Positions 38,002 to 46,445 of a stretch of DNA of 64,000 nucleotides are shown here, piece by piece. Within the stretch, counting starts at the first letter, position 1. Every line of letters starts with the position of its first letter. The notes beneath the pieces are model-generated. The model did no database searches. It was not told where the DNA came from and worked only from the letters and a program-made list of their open reading frames with translations. The position numbers and the translations under genes are program-made. The stretch lies in NCBI RefSeq assembly GCF_017488845.2, contig NZ_CP083371.1:868001-932000 (forward strand), in the 5' to 3' direction. This DNA is from Ensifer canadensis (GTDB lineage Bacteria; Pseudomonadota; Alphaproteobacteria; Rhizobiales; Rhizobiaceae).

Positions 38002-39377
38002 ATTCTACCTTACCGCGAATTGTTAAAAATCTTCTCGTCCAGAATGGCGCCAAACGCTCACCCATTGCCTATGCCATCGTGCACGATCTCGCACATACGC
38101 TCGTGGTCGGCAATGACCATGACCGGACGCCAGCCTATTCGGTCGAAAAATTCAATCAGCCGATAGCGCGCTTACGAGCGCTCGATCGCGACATGCTGGC
38201 TGCGCGGCGGGATACGTATAAAGTCGCGTTCCTTTGCCAAAACACGCAGCGTCCAAATTACATATATCCAATGCTTCATGCCTTGGAACAGGACCGCCGG
38301 TTCCATGATAAAAGCAATTTGGCGATCGATATCGTGTATTATGGCGAGCCTGTTTCTGCTGATTTCTTGAAAGCGATCGAGTGGCGCGTGCGTGAGAGAC
38401 ATGGGAAAACCGTGTCGGTTTCGCAGACGAGCGTTAATTCGATTATGGAGCGTTGGGTTCCCGACGAACAGTATATCGATACCCTGTTCGCACAGATCGA
38501 GAAAATAGCGAGCTTGCAGGGGACCGAAAATATCCCGGAAACCGTTATTCAGGAAAGTGTCGAATCGGTATGCAGTGCCTATTCTGCTTTCGTGCAGTAT
38601 TTCGGCGCAAGTAATGTGCAGGCTGTTTACACGGCTAACGATCAGTGGCACCCGACGTCATCCGCTTTTGCTGCCGCAGTGACCTCTGGGGTAAGAACTA
38701 TCTTGTCTTACCACGGAACGATACCTGAGTTCGCATTGTATTCGTATGCAGATACCGTCTATTACTACAGCTACAGAATGGATGCCGAAACCGTTTTTCC
38801 CATTCAATCCGCACGCTTCGTTCCATTTTCGACACCCTTGGATATTTACCAGTTTGAATTGAAACATCCCACGCTCCTGTTTGAGAGCGTGCTTGAACGG
38901 GATGTGGCGAAACGCGGCTCGACCCTCGGCATCGTTGCCGCATTGAGCGGCGATCTGACATATTCGATCACCGACTACGCCAGTTCGTTACAGCAATGCC
39001 TGCAGGTCGCCGCGAAGATCCGCAATAGCGGAGCCAGCAATCTCCAAGTGCTGATATTGCCTCATCCATCGGACAAGAGGAGCAATTACGAAGCAGCCTA
39101 CAACGACTTCATCGCGCGCTCCGGCCTTCCCCTGGACAAGGTCAAGGTCAATTATGGCATGGACTTGCTTGATTTCGCGACGCGCTGCGGACCGATCATA
39201 GGATGCCCTTCGACAGCGTTCGATTCACTTTTCGCGTGTAGTTATCCTGCGCGAGTCGTTGCATCCGAGATGTTGCTGCACGAGGTATTCGGTTACAATC
39301 CGTATGCGAACTCGCCCGTTCATTGTGACGACACGGCAGACCTTGCCGTTTTCGCTCGGCAATTCCTGGAAGGTTAG
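37998..39377 (+). CDS. putative GT-B transferase, candidate nonulosonate transferase
   Basis: A 459-residue soluble protein without a confident family. The C-terminal half resembles sialyl-/polysialyltransferase-type or capsule GT-B enzymes. LQVLILPHPSDKRSNYEAAY has the L-P-H-P motif, and IIGCPSTAFDSLFA resembles the S-T/S-x motif before the C-terminal helix. The N-terminal half (YKVAFLCQNTQRPNYIYP; VYTANDQWHPTSSAFAAAV) also fits an acceptor lobe. Its overlap with the previous gene and nearness to the CMP-sugar synthetase make transfer of the nonulosonic acid a reasonable guess; this is inference. Confidence 0.55.
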   Translation: MNSTLPRIVKNLLVQNGAKRSPIAYAIVHDLAHTLVVGNDHDRTPAYSVEKFNQPIARLRALDRDMLAARRDTYKVAFLCQNTQRPNYIYPMLHALEQDRRFHDKSNLAIDIVYYGEPVSADFLKAIEWRVRERHGKTVSVSQTSVNSIMERWVPDEQYIDTLFAQIEKIASLQGTENIPETVIQESVESVCSAYSAFVQYFGASNVQAVYTANDQWHPTSSAFAAAVTSGVRTILSYHGTIPEFALYSYADTVYYYSYRMDAETVFPIQSARFVPFSTPLDIYQFELKHPTLLFESVLERDVAKRGSTLGIVAALSGDLTYSITDYASSLQQCLQVAAKIRNSGASNLQVLILPHPSDKRSNYEAAYNDFIARSGLPLDKVKVNYGMDLLDFATRCGPIIGCPSTAFDSLFACSYPARVVASEMLLHEVFGYNPYANSPVHCDDTADLAVFARQFLEG

Positions 39378-39383
39378 CGGTCC

Positions 39384-40199
39384 ATGAAGTTCTCTATCGT
39401 CCTGAATTCGTTCAATCAGGTGGCAACGATCGAACGCACGATTGTGTCCTGCATCAAGCAAGCGGTTGACAAGGAGATTATTCTGGTCGACGCCGGAAGC
39501 ACCGATGGCACGCTGGAGATTGTCGAGCGGTATCGGAACCAGATCGACAAGATCATCGTTAACACCTCGGTCGATCTTGGGCAGTCACACGCCATCAATC
39601 TGGGCTTCGCTAACTCCACAGGCGACATTCAATGCTGGATCAACTCCGACGACTGGTTTGAAGACGACGGCCTTGAACGGATTGAGCCTATCTTCAGGGC
39701 TAATTCTCATCCGTTTACCTGGGTAATAGCGTGCTGCAACCTTTACAACGAGGAACAGAAGGAGATTTTCTCTGTCAGGCGGGTCAACCATCTGGATATG
39801 GGAGTCGCGCTTGAGTACGGCTCGCGCTTCTGGGTACCGCAGCAGTCTACATTCTGGCGACGCGAGATGTTCGAGACCGTGGGACCACTTGTTGTTCATG
39901 ATCACGTGACGATGGACGTTGAAATGTTCATGCGTTTCACGGCAATGCGTAAGCCCTACCTCTCGAGCGAAGTGGTGTCGAATTACGCTTTTCACAACGC
40001 TTCAAAAGGCTCGGTCTTGCGCATGGAAAGCTTTGTGTCGCAGAATAAGCTCCGGATGCACTACGCGGCGATGTTTCAATCGTACTTCGCGACGGAAGGG
40101 CTCGACATCGGCAACACACCTGTACATTTCCGCCGGGCACTTCAGAGCGACCTCCAGCGCTTTGTTAGCCATGTTAGAAGTCGAAACGCCGCGAGTTGA
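39384..40199 (+). CDS. family-2 glycosyltransferase
   Basis: Single-domain GT2 of 271 residues. SIVLNSFNQVATIERTI opens the nucleotide-binding strand. IILVDAGSTDGTLEIVERY follows, then SHAINLGFANSTGDI leading to NSDDWFE (metal site). FWVPQQSTFWRREMFE and DVEMFMRF lie in the acceptor half. It starts 7 bp after the previous gene, so it is likely part of the same unit. Donor and acceptor unknown. Confidence 0.88.
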   Translation: MKFSIVLNSFNQVATIERTIVSCIKQAVDKEIILVDAGSTDGTLEIVERYRNQIDKIIVNTSVDLGQSHAINLGFANSTGDIQCWINSDDWFEDDGLERIEPIFRANSHPFTWVIACCNLYNEEQKEIFSVRRVNHLDMGVALEYGSRFWVPQQSTFWRREMFETVGPLVVHDHVTMDVEMFMRFTAMRKPYLSSEVVSNYAFHNASKGSVLRMESFVSQNKLRMHYAAMFQSYFATEGLDIGNTPVHFRRALQSDLQRFVSHVRSRNAAS

Positions 40200-40346
40200 G
40201 GTTAAAACAGGCTCCAGAGAACTGTCGCCCGGGTTCTTGGTGTGCAGTAGGAGTCGCGGACGAGTTTGATCTCGTCTTACCCACGCGATCGAATACGTGT
40301 CCCGCAGTCCTTGCCGTGGCAGTTCAATGGAAATCAGGACGATTAG

Positions 40347-41393
40347 ATGACAGTTAGTCTCGATATATCTTTTGTCGGCGCATCGTGTACAGCTCAAAGG
40401 AGCAATCACACAACGCAGGAACTGACAGGGTATGTCGAATATTTTCGCCGTTTTTTGGCTCGCGAACTCGGCATCTCGGCGGTCTATCAGGACGCATACC
40501 CTGGCAACCGTTTCGCGGGCCCCGGTCCTGTAAAAATTTCAGATGTTGTCAGTCGCCGCGGTGGCGGCATCTGCGTTCTCGAACTGCTGATCGAGGACCA
40601 CTCCCGGGGGCGTGCTTCCTCGAGTGAAGATTATCTGAGCGCTTGTAAATCCCTGATGGATGCAAACATTTTGCCGATATTTCTTAACCTTCCGAAAGGT
40701 GGGGTCCTTCCGTTGGAACAATGGCCTCAAGCTCGGATGATCGCGGAGATCAGCGCGGAGTGCAACATCCCTTCCATAAACATAGTGCCAGTCGACAGTG
40801 CCAAGGCGATTGAAAAGTCCATGTTTAATGGCCCCAATCACACTAATTTTAATGGCGCGAAGTACTATGCAGAAACTATTTCGCAATTTCTTATTTCTGT
40901 TCTCGGCGATCGCGATTTGCGTCTGCAAAACATTTCGATTCCGGAGCGGGTACAGTCAAAGATCGTCTCCCGAATTCCGGCCGAGACCCCTCGTGATTCC
41001 TTTCAAAAATTCAAGCTACAACTGAAACGCGGCCAAAACCAAAACGACACCTTTGGAACCTTGATCCATCTTCACAAGATCGGCCCGTTCTCGCCGGTCG
41101 TGTCCTTCAGGGCAAGCAATGCCGGTGGATTGTATTATGAGACCAGCATGTCGCTCTGGGACGAGTTTTGTCATTATGACAGGTATTCCTATCTTGATTT
41201 TAAGTTTCCATTGAAAGGCAGCGACATTTCTGTCGAGTACGAAGTGTCAGATATCTTACCCAAATACGAGACTTGCCGTAGGGAGCACGATTTTTCGGAG
41301 TTTTTCGACAAGTCGAAGCGCGTCATGCACGCTCAGGGAGACGCATTCATTTCGGCGTACGAACCGCTTCCGGGTTACTCTTCACTCCTTTAA
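40347..41393 (+). CDS. SGNH-hydrolase-like protein with C-terminal beta domain
   Basis: A 348-residue protein. The N-terminal 190 residues look like an SGNH/GDSL-type hydrolase. DISFVGASCTAQRS could hold the nucleophile serine (block I). A mid-domain ILPIFLNLPKGGVLP follows, and GPNHTNFNGAKYYAETISQF provides a block V-like histidine, although the usual D-x-x-H is N-H here. The C-terminal 150 residues are beta-rich (VSFRASNAGGLYYET). No signal peptide. Sugar O-acetyl esterase or acyltransferase activity is plausible in this neighbourhood but unproven. Confidence 0.5.
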   Translation: MTVSLDISFVGASCTAQRSNHTTQELTGYVEYFRRFLARELGISAVYQDAYPGNRFAGPGPVKISDVVSRRGGGICVLELLIEDHSRGRASSSEDYLSACKSLMDANILPIFLNLPKGGVLPLEQWPQARMIAEISAECNIPSINIVPVDSAKAIEKSMFNGPNHTNFNGAKYYAETISQFLISVLGDRDLRLQNISIPERVQSKIVSRIPAETPRDSFQKFKLQLKRGQNQNDTFGTLIHLHKIGPFSPVVSFRASNAGGLYYETSMSLWDEFCHYDRYSYLDFKFPLKGSDISVEYEVSDILPKYETCRREHDFSEFFDKSKRVMHAQGDAFISAYEPLPGYSSLL

Positions 41394-41465
41394 CGAAAAC
41401 ACTGGTCTCCGACATTTCTTTTTGCATGGAAACCGCGTTCTTTCCTCAATCAGATATGCAATACG

Positions 41466-42182
41466 CTATTTCGCAGTCATGTAGAACGTAGCGTAGTTGT
41501 TCTGAGTGCGGATCCCATCAACTGCCAGCGGTTTAAATCCACAGCTGGCAAGGATATCCCAGAAGGCATCGATCGCGTAGGAGTTAGCAACAATATGCCG
41601 CTCCGCGTACTCTTCAACAGACTTAATGCCGCTAAAGGTCGGGTTGCCGTTGTCGAATCGTATCTGGATGACGCCTGCCGCATCAGGCTTGCATGCCTTC
41701 CTGATGGTCTTCAGCACCTGTACGCCATAATCTTTGCTCGGGAAGTGTTGGAAGACAGCCGTGCTCAAGAACATGTCGATCGGCAGCAGCTTGTCCGCAA
41801 TTTCTTCCGGGGGGCCTTCAAGGAGAACAGGCTTGAAAAGACCCGTATAGCCTTCCGCAGAAATCATGCGGCCGGCTTCTTGTAGATTCTTCGGCGAAAT
41901 ATCAACGCCCTGATATTGGCTGGCAACCTCGCGAAGCCCGAAGACGTTAGATCCGCCACCTTGGCCCCATTCAAGCACTGAAAGGTCTCGCATTGCTGAC
42001 GGCGCGCGTTCTAGTATCCTCCAGAGAAACTTGAAGCGATCAAGTGTCAGCGCGCCTATTGATTGCCATGCTGCGTCATTCGCCCACCGTCCCACGCCGC
42101 GCCAGTGGGATTGGTCTTGCCGATAGGCTTCATCGTCCTTGTCGTTCCAAACTGCTTTTATCGTATCCAGCAGGTCAGTCAT
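41466..42182 (-). CDS. class I SAM-dependent methyltransferase
   Basis: The 238-residue product has a SAM-binding loop LSVLEWGQGGGSNVFGLREV (about 70), the acidic ribose-binding position in YQGVDISPKNL, and DMFLSTAVFQHFPS as motif IV. The C-terminal half NSYAIDAFWDILASCGF is typical of sugar-modifying methyltransferases. It is a single gene on the minus strand, convergent with the SGNH-like gene. Its target is probably a polysaccharide sugar, by context. Confidence 0.78.
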   Translation of the reverse strand: MTDLLDTIKAVWNDKDDEAYRQDQSHWRGVGRWANDAAWQSIGALTLDRFKFLWRILERAPSAMRDLSVLEWGQGGGSNVFGLREVASQYQGVDISPKNLQEAGRMISAEGYTGLFKPVLLEGPPEEIADKLLPIDMFLSTAVFQHFPSKDYGVQVLKTIRKACKPDAAGVIQIRFDNGNPTFSGIKSVEEYAERHIVANSYAIDAFWDILASCGFKPLAVDGIRTQNNYATFYMTAK

Positions 42183-42298
42183 AAGCGCACCCCTCTAGAT
42201 GATGAGGACACAATCAAGCCTATTGGCTGCAGAAAAGCAACCGCAGCGAACAGCGCTCGACGGGCGTATTTAGAATTACCCATCGAAAGGAAACCACC

Positions 42299-42574
42299 AT
42301 GACACGACGCATCAACGCGGCGAGCCTTGCGCTTGTCAAACAGTGGGAAGGCCTGAAGAAGAAAGCCAATCGGGATGTTGGCGGGATCTGGACGTTCGGC
42401 TACGGCCACACCAGCGTCGCGGGCGCGCCCGTTGTAAAGCCGAACATGGTGATTACCGAGGCAAAGGCCGAAGAGATTCTCCGCGGCGATCTGACCAAGT
42501 TCAAGGAGCGGGTCGATGCTCGCTCTGACGCACTTTTCGTGACGGCCTGCGGCGGGTCGTCGGAATTGACCTAG
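42299..42574 (+). pseudogene. truncated phage-type lysozyme (GH24)
   Basis: Endolysins of glycoside hydrolase family 24 are about 150 residues; here only 91 remain. The N-terminal catalytic region is present: ALVKQWEGLKKKANRDVGG with the catalytic glutamate, then WTFGYGHTSVAG. After RVDARSD the sequence diverges from the family and stops at 42572-42574. A GGAAA ribosome site precedes the ATG. It is a prophage relic inside a polysaccharide region, next to the small membrane protein at 42721. Confidence 0.75.
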
Positions 42575-42720
42575 TCGGCGCGCCAGGGGCGATGCCCGCG
42601 GATCAACCAAAGATAGATGGGACTGTTGTCGGCCACTGCACCGGGGGCGTCTGGACGAATGCGGAGTGCGTGCTTCACGGCGAAGCGCGTTGATTATCAC
42701 GGCAGACCGACACGAGGGGC

Positions 42721-43056
42721 ATGATGAGGCAGGAGAATGGACTAATGGAACTCCCAAGGCGTCCTCAAAATCTTGAATGGAACCTCAACACGATCAACCA
42801 ACTGGTGACGCTGCTCGGCATTTGTGTGGGTGGCGTTGCTATCTGGGTCGAGAAGAGCCGGGATCTCGAAGAGTTGCAGAATTGGCGCGCGGGCCACGAG
42901 CTCCTGCATAATGAGCGCCTGGTCGAAGTGAAGGCCATCGAGGCGCGTAACGAGGAGCGTTTCCGCTCGCTCGAATCCGAAGTGCGTAAGTTCGAAAGCA
43001 TCACCTATAGGGTGAAGATCATGGAGCAATCGAGCGGGTCGACCACGGCCGCTTAA
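42721..43056 (+). CDS. small membrane protein with coiled coil, prophage type
   Basis: The 111-residue product has one predicted membrane helix (INQLVTLLGICVGGVAIWVE, residues 25-45) and a helical, coiled-coil C-terminal part (EARNEERFRSLESEVRKFES). Proteins of this plan accompany phage lysozymes in lysis modules, and this one lies 147 bp after a lysozyme fragment. GAGGGG at 42714-42719 suggests ATG 42724 rather than 42721 as the working start. Function unproven. Confidence 0.6.
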   Translation: MMRQENGLMELPRRPQNLEWNLNTINQLVTLLGICVGGVAIWVEKSRDLEELQNWRAGHELLHNERLVEVKAIEARNEERFRSLESEVRKFESITYRVKIMEQSSGSTTAA

Positions 43057-43309
43057 GGACCTGCAACGATTCTTTTGCAGGATTTACGTGTCATGTTTAT
43101 CGCTGGTATTTAAACGAGCTTGGATTTTCGGCCATGTGGCAGTTGTATTTGAAGTCTAACGAAGGTACGGGCGTGCCTTCGGGGAGGAGCTTCATTGGAG
43201 ATATGTTCTACGTCACTTGTTTAACGTGAATCCCATTGTTCAATTCGTGTTGAGTATCGCAACGATTTGTGGCTATGTGATGTAAAGTATCCTTAGGAGG
43301 GGCAGTTCC

Positions 43310-44149
43310 GTGGTGAAGATTTGCTATCCGCCTGGCCATTTTTTTTCGCCAATAGTTGACCCGGAACAACTTCGGCGCGTTGTCCCAAAAACCAGGCCTA
43401 TGCCGCCAAAATCATTGCCTGATGTGGCGATCGACGACGCGGCTATGACCAAGTTGTGGACTGATGTCCTCGCCCCTATCGCCAATACGGCGACCTTTTC
43501 AGACGAACCCGGTAAAGTTCACCGTTATCACTATAAAAACCCTTCGTACTGCGTTGGGGATGGCACTGTGCTTCGGGCGATGCTCCTTAGCATCAAGCCA
43601 AAACGCATGGTGGAGGTGGGGTGTGGGTGGTCCTCGGCGTGCACTATGGACACCATCGAAGAGGGTGAGCTAACAACTCAAATCACGTTCGTTGAGCCGT
43701 TCCCCAAGCTTCTCCGCGATGTTCTTCGCGAAAATGATATTGCCCGCGCGCGAATTATTGAAGCTGGCGTGCAAGATGCTCCGATGGAGATTTTCACAGA
43801 ACTGGAGGCGGGCGACATATTGTTCATCGACTCCACTCACGTTGTTAAAACCGGTAGCGACGTTGCCTACGAGTTGGCAGAAATTCTGCCTCGTCTAAAC
43901 CCTGGTGTGATCATCCATTTCCACGATATCTTCTATCCATTTGAGTACGGTTACAAATGGATCATGGAAGACAACCGCTCTTGGAATGAAATTTACTCCA
44001 TACGCAGCTTCCTCGCGTTCAATAGCTGTTTCCATATAATGTTCTTCAATGACTACATGGCCCAACTGCACGGCGACCACATGTTGAAGACATTCCCGCC
44101 GTTCATACGAAATTCCGGCGGCGCGCTCTGGCTTAGGCGTCTGTACTGA
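43310..44149 (+). CDS. class I SAM-dependent methyltransferase
   Basis: The 279-residue product starts at GTG 43310 with a strong AGGAGG nine bases upstream. It carries RMVEVGCGWSSACTMDTIE (SAM loop, about 105) and TFVEPFPKLLRDVLRENDIA (acidic residue after the second strand). GDILFIDSTHVVKTGSD is the motif IV/D-S-T region seen in Methyltransf_24-type enzymes, and GVIIHFHDIFYPFEYG follows. Probably an O-methyltransferase acting on a polysaccharide sugar; it stands alone. Confidence 0.8.
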   Translation: MVKICYPPGHFFSPIVDPEQLRRVVPKTRPMPPKSLPDVAIDDAAMTKLWTDVLAPIANTATFSDEPGKVHRYHYKNPSYCVGDGTVLRAMLLSIKPKRMVEVGCGWSSACTMDTIEEGELTTQITFVEPFPKLLRDVLRENDIARARIIEAGVQDAPMEIFTELEAGDILFIDSTHVVKTGSDVAYELAEILPRLNPGVIIHFHDIFYPFEYGYKWIMEDNRSWNEIYSIRSFLAFNSCFHIMFFNDYMAQLHGDHMLKTFPPFIRNSGGALWLRRLY

Positions 44150-44629
44150 GCCATTTTTGAGGCGGGCGCTCCAATAGTTCGCAGGCGTAAACGCACGTCG
44201 CGCAGTGGCTGAAGCGTCTCGGCGCAATTTGCGTTGTCGACCGGGCGGCCGAGGCGCGAGCACCCCAAGTCGAGCATGCGCCGACACTGGGGGATACAAC
44301 TCTGAGATTCCGGGGGGCTTGGGGGGTGGTAGGTAGCCAGACGGTCCGGATTCCGCGTTAGGATGCCTCCACAATGCGCCAACGCTTATGCCTTTAACAC
44401 GCGGGTCGCCGGGGCATTGTTGCGACAGCAAATGAGCGGCGGATCGGCCACAGTCAGGTCCAGCTCAATCATGCCCAGCTTCTAGCTCTGTGGACGGTAT
44501 GGACTGGAAACGAGTTCGGTCTACGCCGATCAGGCCTCCTGAGATTGTTGGGTAAAACGGCCGCGGCGAAGTGAATCAGCGGCCTGAAGCTACGGGCGGA
44601 TCTTGGCAAGATATGCTCTGATCAAGCCC

Positions 44630-44890
44630 ATGACGCTGCCCGATATCGAACTCCCGGATGACGTAGAGGCTCTGAAAGCCATGGTCCTTGCCATGGCCGA
44701 AAAAGCAGCCCGCGTCGAGGCCTTGGAGAGACAAGATCGATGATCTCGAGGCCCGCAGCGCGGACGCCGATGAACGGATCGAGCGGCTGACGCAAATCCT
44801 GAAAGCCTTCGATCGAGCCCGATTTGGCCGGCGCTCGGAAAAGCTCGCATCATCTACCCGCGGCAGGGTCGCCTGCCAGAGAGTAAAGAG
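44630..44890 (+). pseudogene. IS66 TnpC N-terminal remnant
   Basis: ATG 44630 begins TLPDIELPDDVEALKAMVLA, the standard IS66 TnpC N-terminus. After a frameshift near 44735 it continues DLEARSADADERIERLTQIL and KAFDRARFGRRSEKL, then is lost. The preceding 44150-44629 shows no gene. Confidence 0.75.
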
Positions 44891-45390
44891 GTCTTTGACG
44901 ATCGCTGCAGAGGTCTCTTGACGCGCTGCGATCTTCATCAATGCCAGCGAAAGTGCCGCCGGCCGCGCTTAAGCGCAAGAATGCCGTGTTCTGCAAGCCG
45001 TCACCGAGATCGCCTATGGCCGACAATGTCGACGTCTTCGAGCTCAAAAATGGGCCCCTGCGGGAGGGGCCGAGGGTTCGAAAGCGGCAGCGGGGTGTCT
45101 GCCTGATGTCACGTGGAATGTCCCGAAAAGCGTGTCTCTAAGAGGATTGCTCCTTCCTTTAGTTTTCATTTGAAATAACGCCCCAGTTTAGGCAGTTGGT
45201 ACTAAAATTTGTCTTGGTGAATGGAGTTTACATTGCCGGTGAACGCGCTTTTTGGCAAGAATAAATCGCAATATGCTCAAGTGTTACTTTATGTGAACTA
45301 ATTCGACTTTTGCCCTGTTGCGAATCAGGAGCACCTAACATTCACAGAAACGGCGATTCGACCGGTCGCACAGAGAGTTTTCGAGGGGGT
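44891..45390. other. 500 bp without a supportable gene
   Basis: Short open frames exist (for example 44941-45141) but none has a recognisable product or a convincing ribosome site. The AT-rich part, 45150-45330, may be upstream regulatory DNA of the thiamine operon. Confidence 0.4.
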
Positions 45391-45391
45391 G

Positions 45392-45420
45392 TTGACAGCC
45401 ATTCCAAGATCTTCCATCTT
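45392..45420 (+). promoter_or_regulatory. candidate promoter of the thiamine operon
   Basis: TTGACA at 45392-45397 and CATCTT at 45415-45420 are 17 bases apart, immediately before the riboswitch. The -35 is perfect; the -10 is weak. Position supports it. Confidence 0.5.
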
Positions 45421-45430
45421 TTCACGATAT

Positions 45431-45515
45431 TCCGAGGGGTGCACATCTTGTGCTGAGATGGCGGTGAGCCGGACCCTTGAACCTGATCCGGGTCATGCCG
45501 GCGTAGGAACGGGAA
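45431..45515 (+). ncRNA. TPP riboswitch (THI element)
   Basis: The RNA senses thiamine pyrophosphate and lowers expression of the genes that follow. The conserved core is visible: GAGGGGUGC near 45434, the pyrimidine-sensor helix loop CUGAGA at 45453-45458, and ACCCUUGAACCUGAUCCGGG from 45473. The GCCGGCGUAGGAACGGGA end of the diphosphate-sensor arm runs to about 45514. A downstream hairpin (45560-45587) masks the first ribosome site, so control is probably translational. All following genes are thiamine transport or salvage genes. Confidence 0.95.
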
Positions 45516-45559
45516 AAGAGCCGATTTCGGCAAACTAATCGCGTCTTCGCTTTCACCTG

Positions 45560-45587
45560 GATCTCCGTGATATTTTGTCTGGAGATC
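45560..45587 (+). promoter_or_regulatory. Shine-Dalgarno-sequestering hairpin of the riboswitch
   Basis: GATCTCC at 45560-45566 is exactly complementary to GGAGATC at 45581-45587, with a 14-nt loop. The second arm contains the GGAG that serves the ATG at 45593. This is the arrangement expected of a translational riboswitch expression platform. Confidence 0.65.
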
Positions 45588-45592
45588 GATCG

Positions 45593-45661
45593 ATGCTGTC
45601 TTTTGCCAAGTTGCCGCCGAATGGCGGGTTTGCAATTCGTCCGGGTTGCTGCGTCGGCTGA
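45593..45661 (+). CDS. 22-codon open frame at the riboswitch-controlled start
   Basis: ATG 45593 has a well-placed GGAG (eight bases) that is masked by the riboswitch hairpin, yet the frame encodes only MLSFAKLPPNGGFAIRPGCC plus two residues and stops at 45661. thiX starts seven bases later in the same frame. It may be a leader peptide that couples translation to thiX, or the start of a deleted gene such as the missing ATPase gene thiZ. The peptide itself is not recognisable. Confidence 0.45.
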   Translation: MLSFAKLPPNGGFAIRPGCCVG

Positions 45662-45667
45662 CCGGCG

Positions 45668-46411
45668 ATGCGCCTGGCGTTCACATTTGTTCGCAGCCTT
45701 GTTGTGCTTGCTGCTCTCTGGCAGACGGCGGTGGGTGTGTTCGCGTTACCGCGCTATCTTTTACCAACGCCGATGGATGTACTGGCCGTCTTTGCGCGGC
45801 AGCCAGAATTTCTGCTCGAGCAGAGTCTCGTGACGATCGCCGAAATGCTGGCCGGGCTCGCGTTCGGCACGGCGTTCGGCGTTGCGACGGCAATCGGGCT
45901 GGCGGCTTTTCCGCGGTTTGGAAAGCTCGTCTGGCCTTTTGTGCTCGTCCTTCAGGCCTTTCCCGTTTTCGTCATCGCACCTTTGCTGGTGCTGTGGTTC
46001 GGCTTCGGCATGGTTTCGAAGATCGTGATGGCGGCGATCATCATTTTCTTTCCCGTTGTCTCTGCGTTTTCGGACGGTCTGCGCCGTACAGATACGCAGA
46101 TCCTTGATGCCGTCGCGCTCACCAAGGCGAGCCACTGGCAGGCGCTGCGGCTTGTGCGATTGCCGTTGGCGTTGCCCGGCTTAGTGACTGGCCTCCGCGT
46201 TGCTGCCCCGTTGGCACCGCTCGGCGCCGTCGTTGGCGAGTGGGTCGGCGCCTCGGCCGGCCTCGGCTTCGTTATCGTCCAGGCAAATGCCCGCATGCAG
46301 ACCGATGTCGTCTTCGCTGCGATGGCCATTCTTGCCGTGCTTGCCGTCGCCCTCAGGCTGCTCGTCGATGAGGCAACCCGTCCACTCGCGCACTGGGCGC
46401 GGGAAACCTGA
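45668..46411 (+). CDS. thiX: ABC transporter permease for thiamine precursor
   Basis: Membrane subunit of ThiXYZ-type importers, which bring in the thiamine pyrimidine precursor. The 247-residue product has about six hydrophobic helices. The SsuC/TauC-type permease loop is ALTKASHWQALRLVRLPLAL (EAA-like loop, about 160) followed by LPGLVTGLRVAAPLAPLGAV. It follows the riboswitch and precedes thiY. No ATPase gene lies beside it, so the importer would need an ATPase from elsewhere. Confidence 0.85.
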   Translation: MRLAFTFVRSLVVLAALWQTAVGVFALPRYLLPTPMDVLAVFARQPEFLLEQSLVTIAEMLAGLAFGTAFGVATAIGLAAFPRFGKLVWPFVLVLQAFPVFVIAPLLVLWFGFGMVSKIVMAAIIIFFPVVSAFSDGLRRTDTQILDAVALTKASHWQALRLVRLPLALPGLVTGLRVAAPLAPLGAVVGEWVGASAGLGFVIVQANARMQTDVVFAAMAILAVLAVALRLLVDEATRPLAHWARET

Positions 46412-46445
46412 ATTTCTGAGATCAATTGGGAGAGTTCATAACATC

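Noticed and set aside
46200..46445. Upstream extension of thiY
   Set aside because: It would overlap thiX in another frame; the signal peptide begins at 46446 behind a ribosome site.
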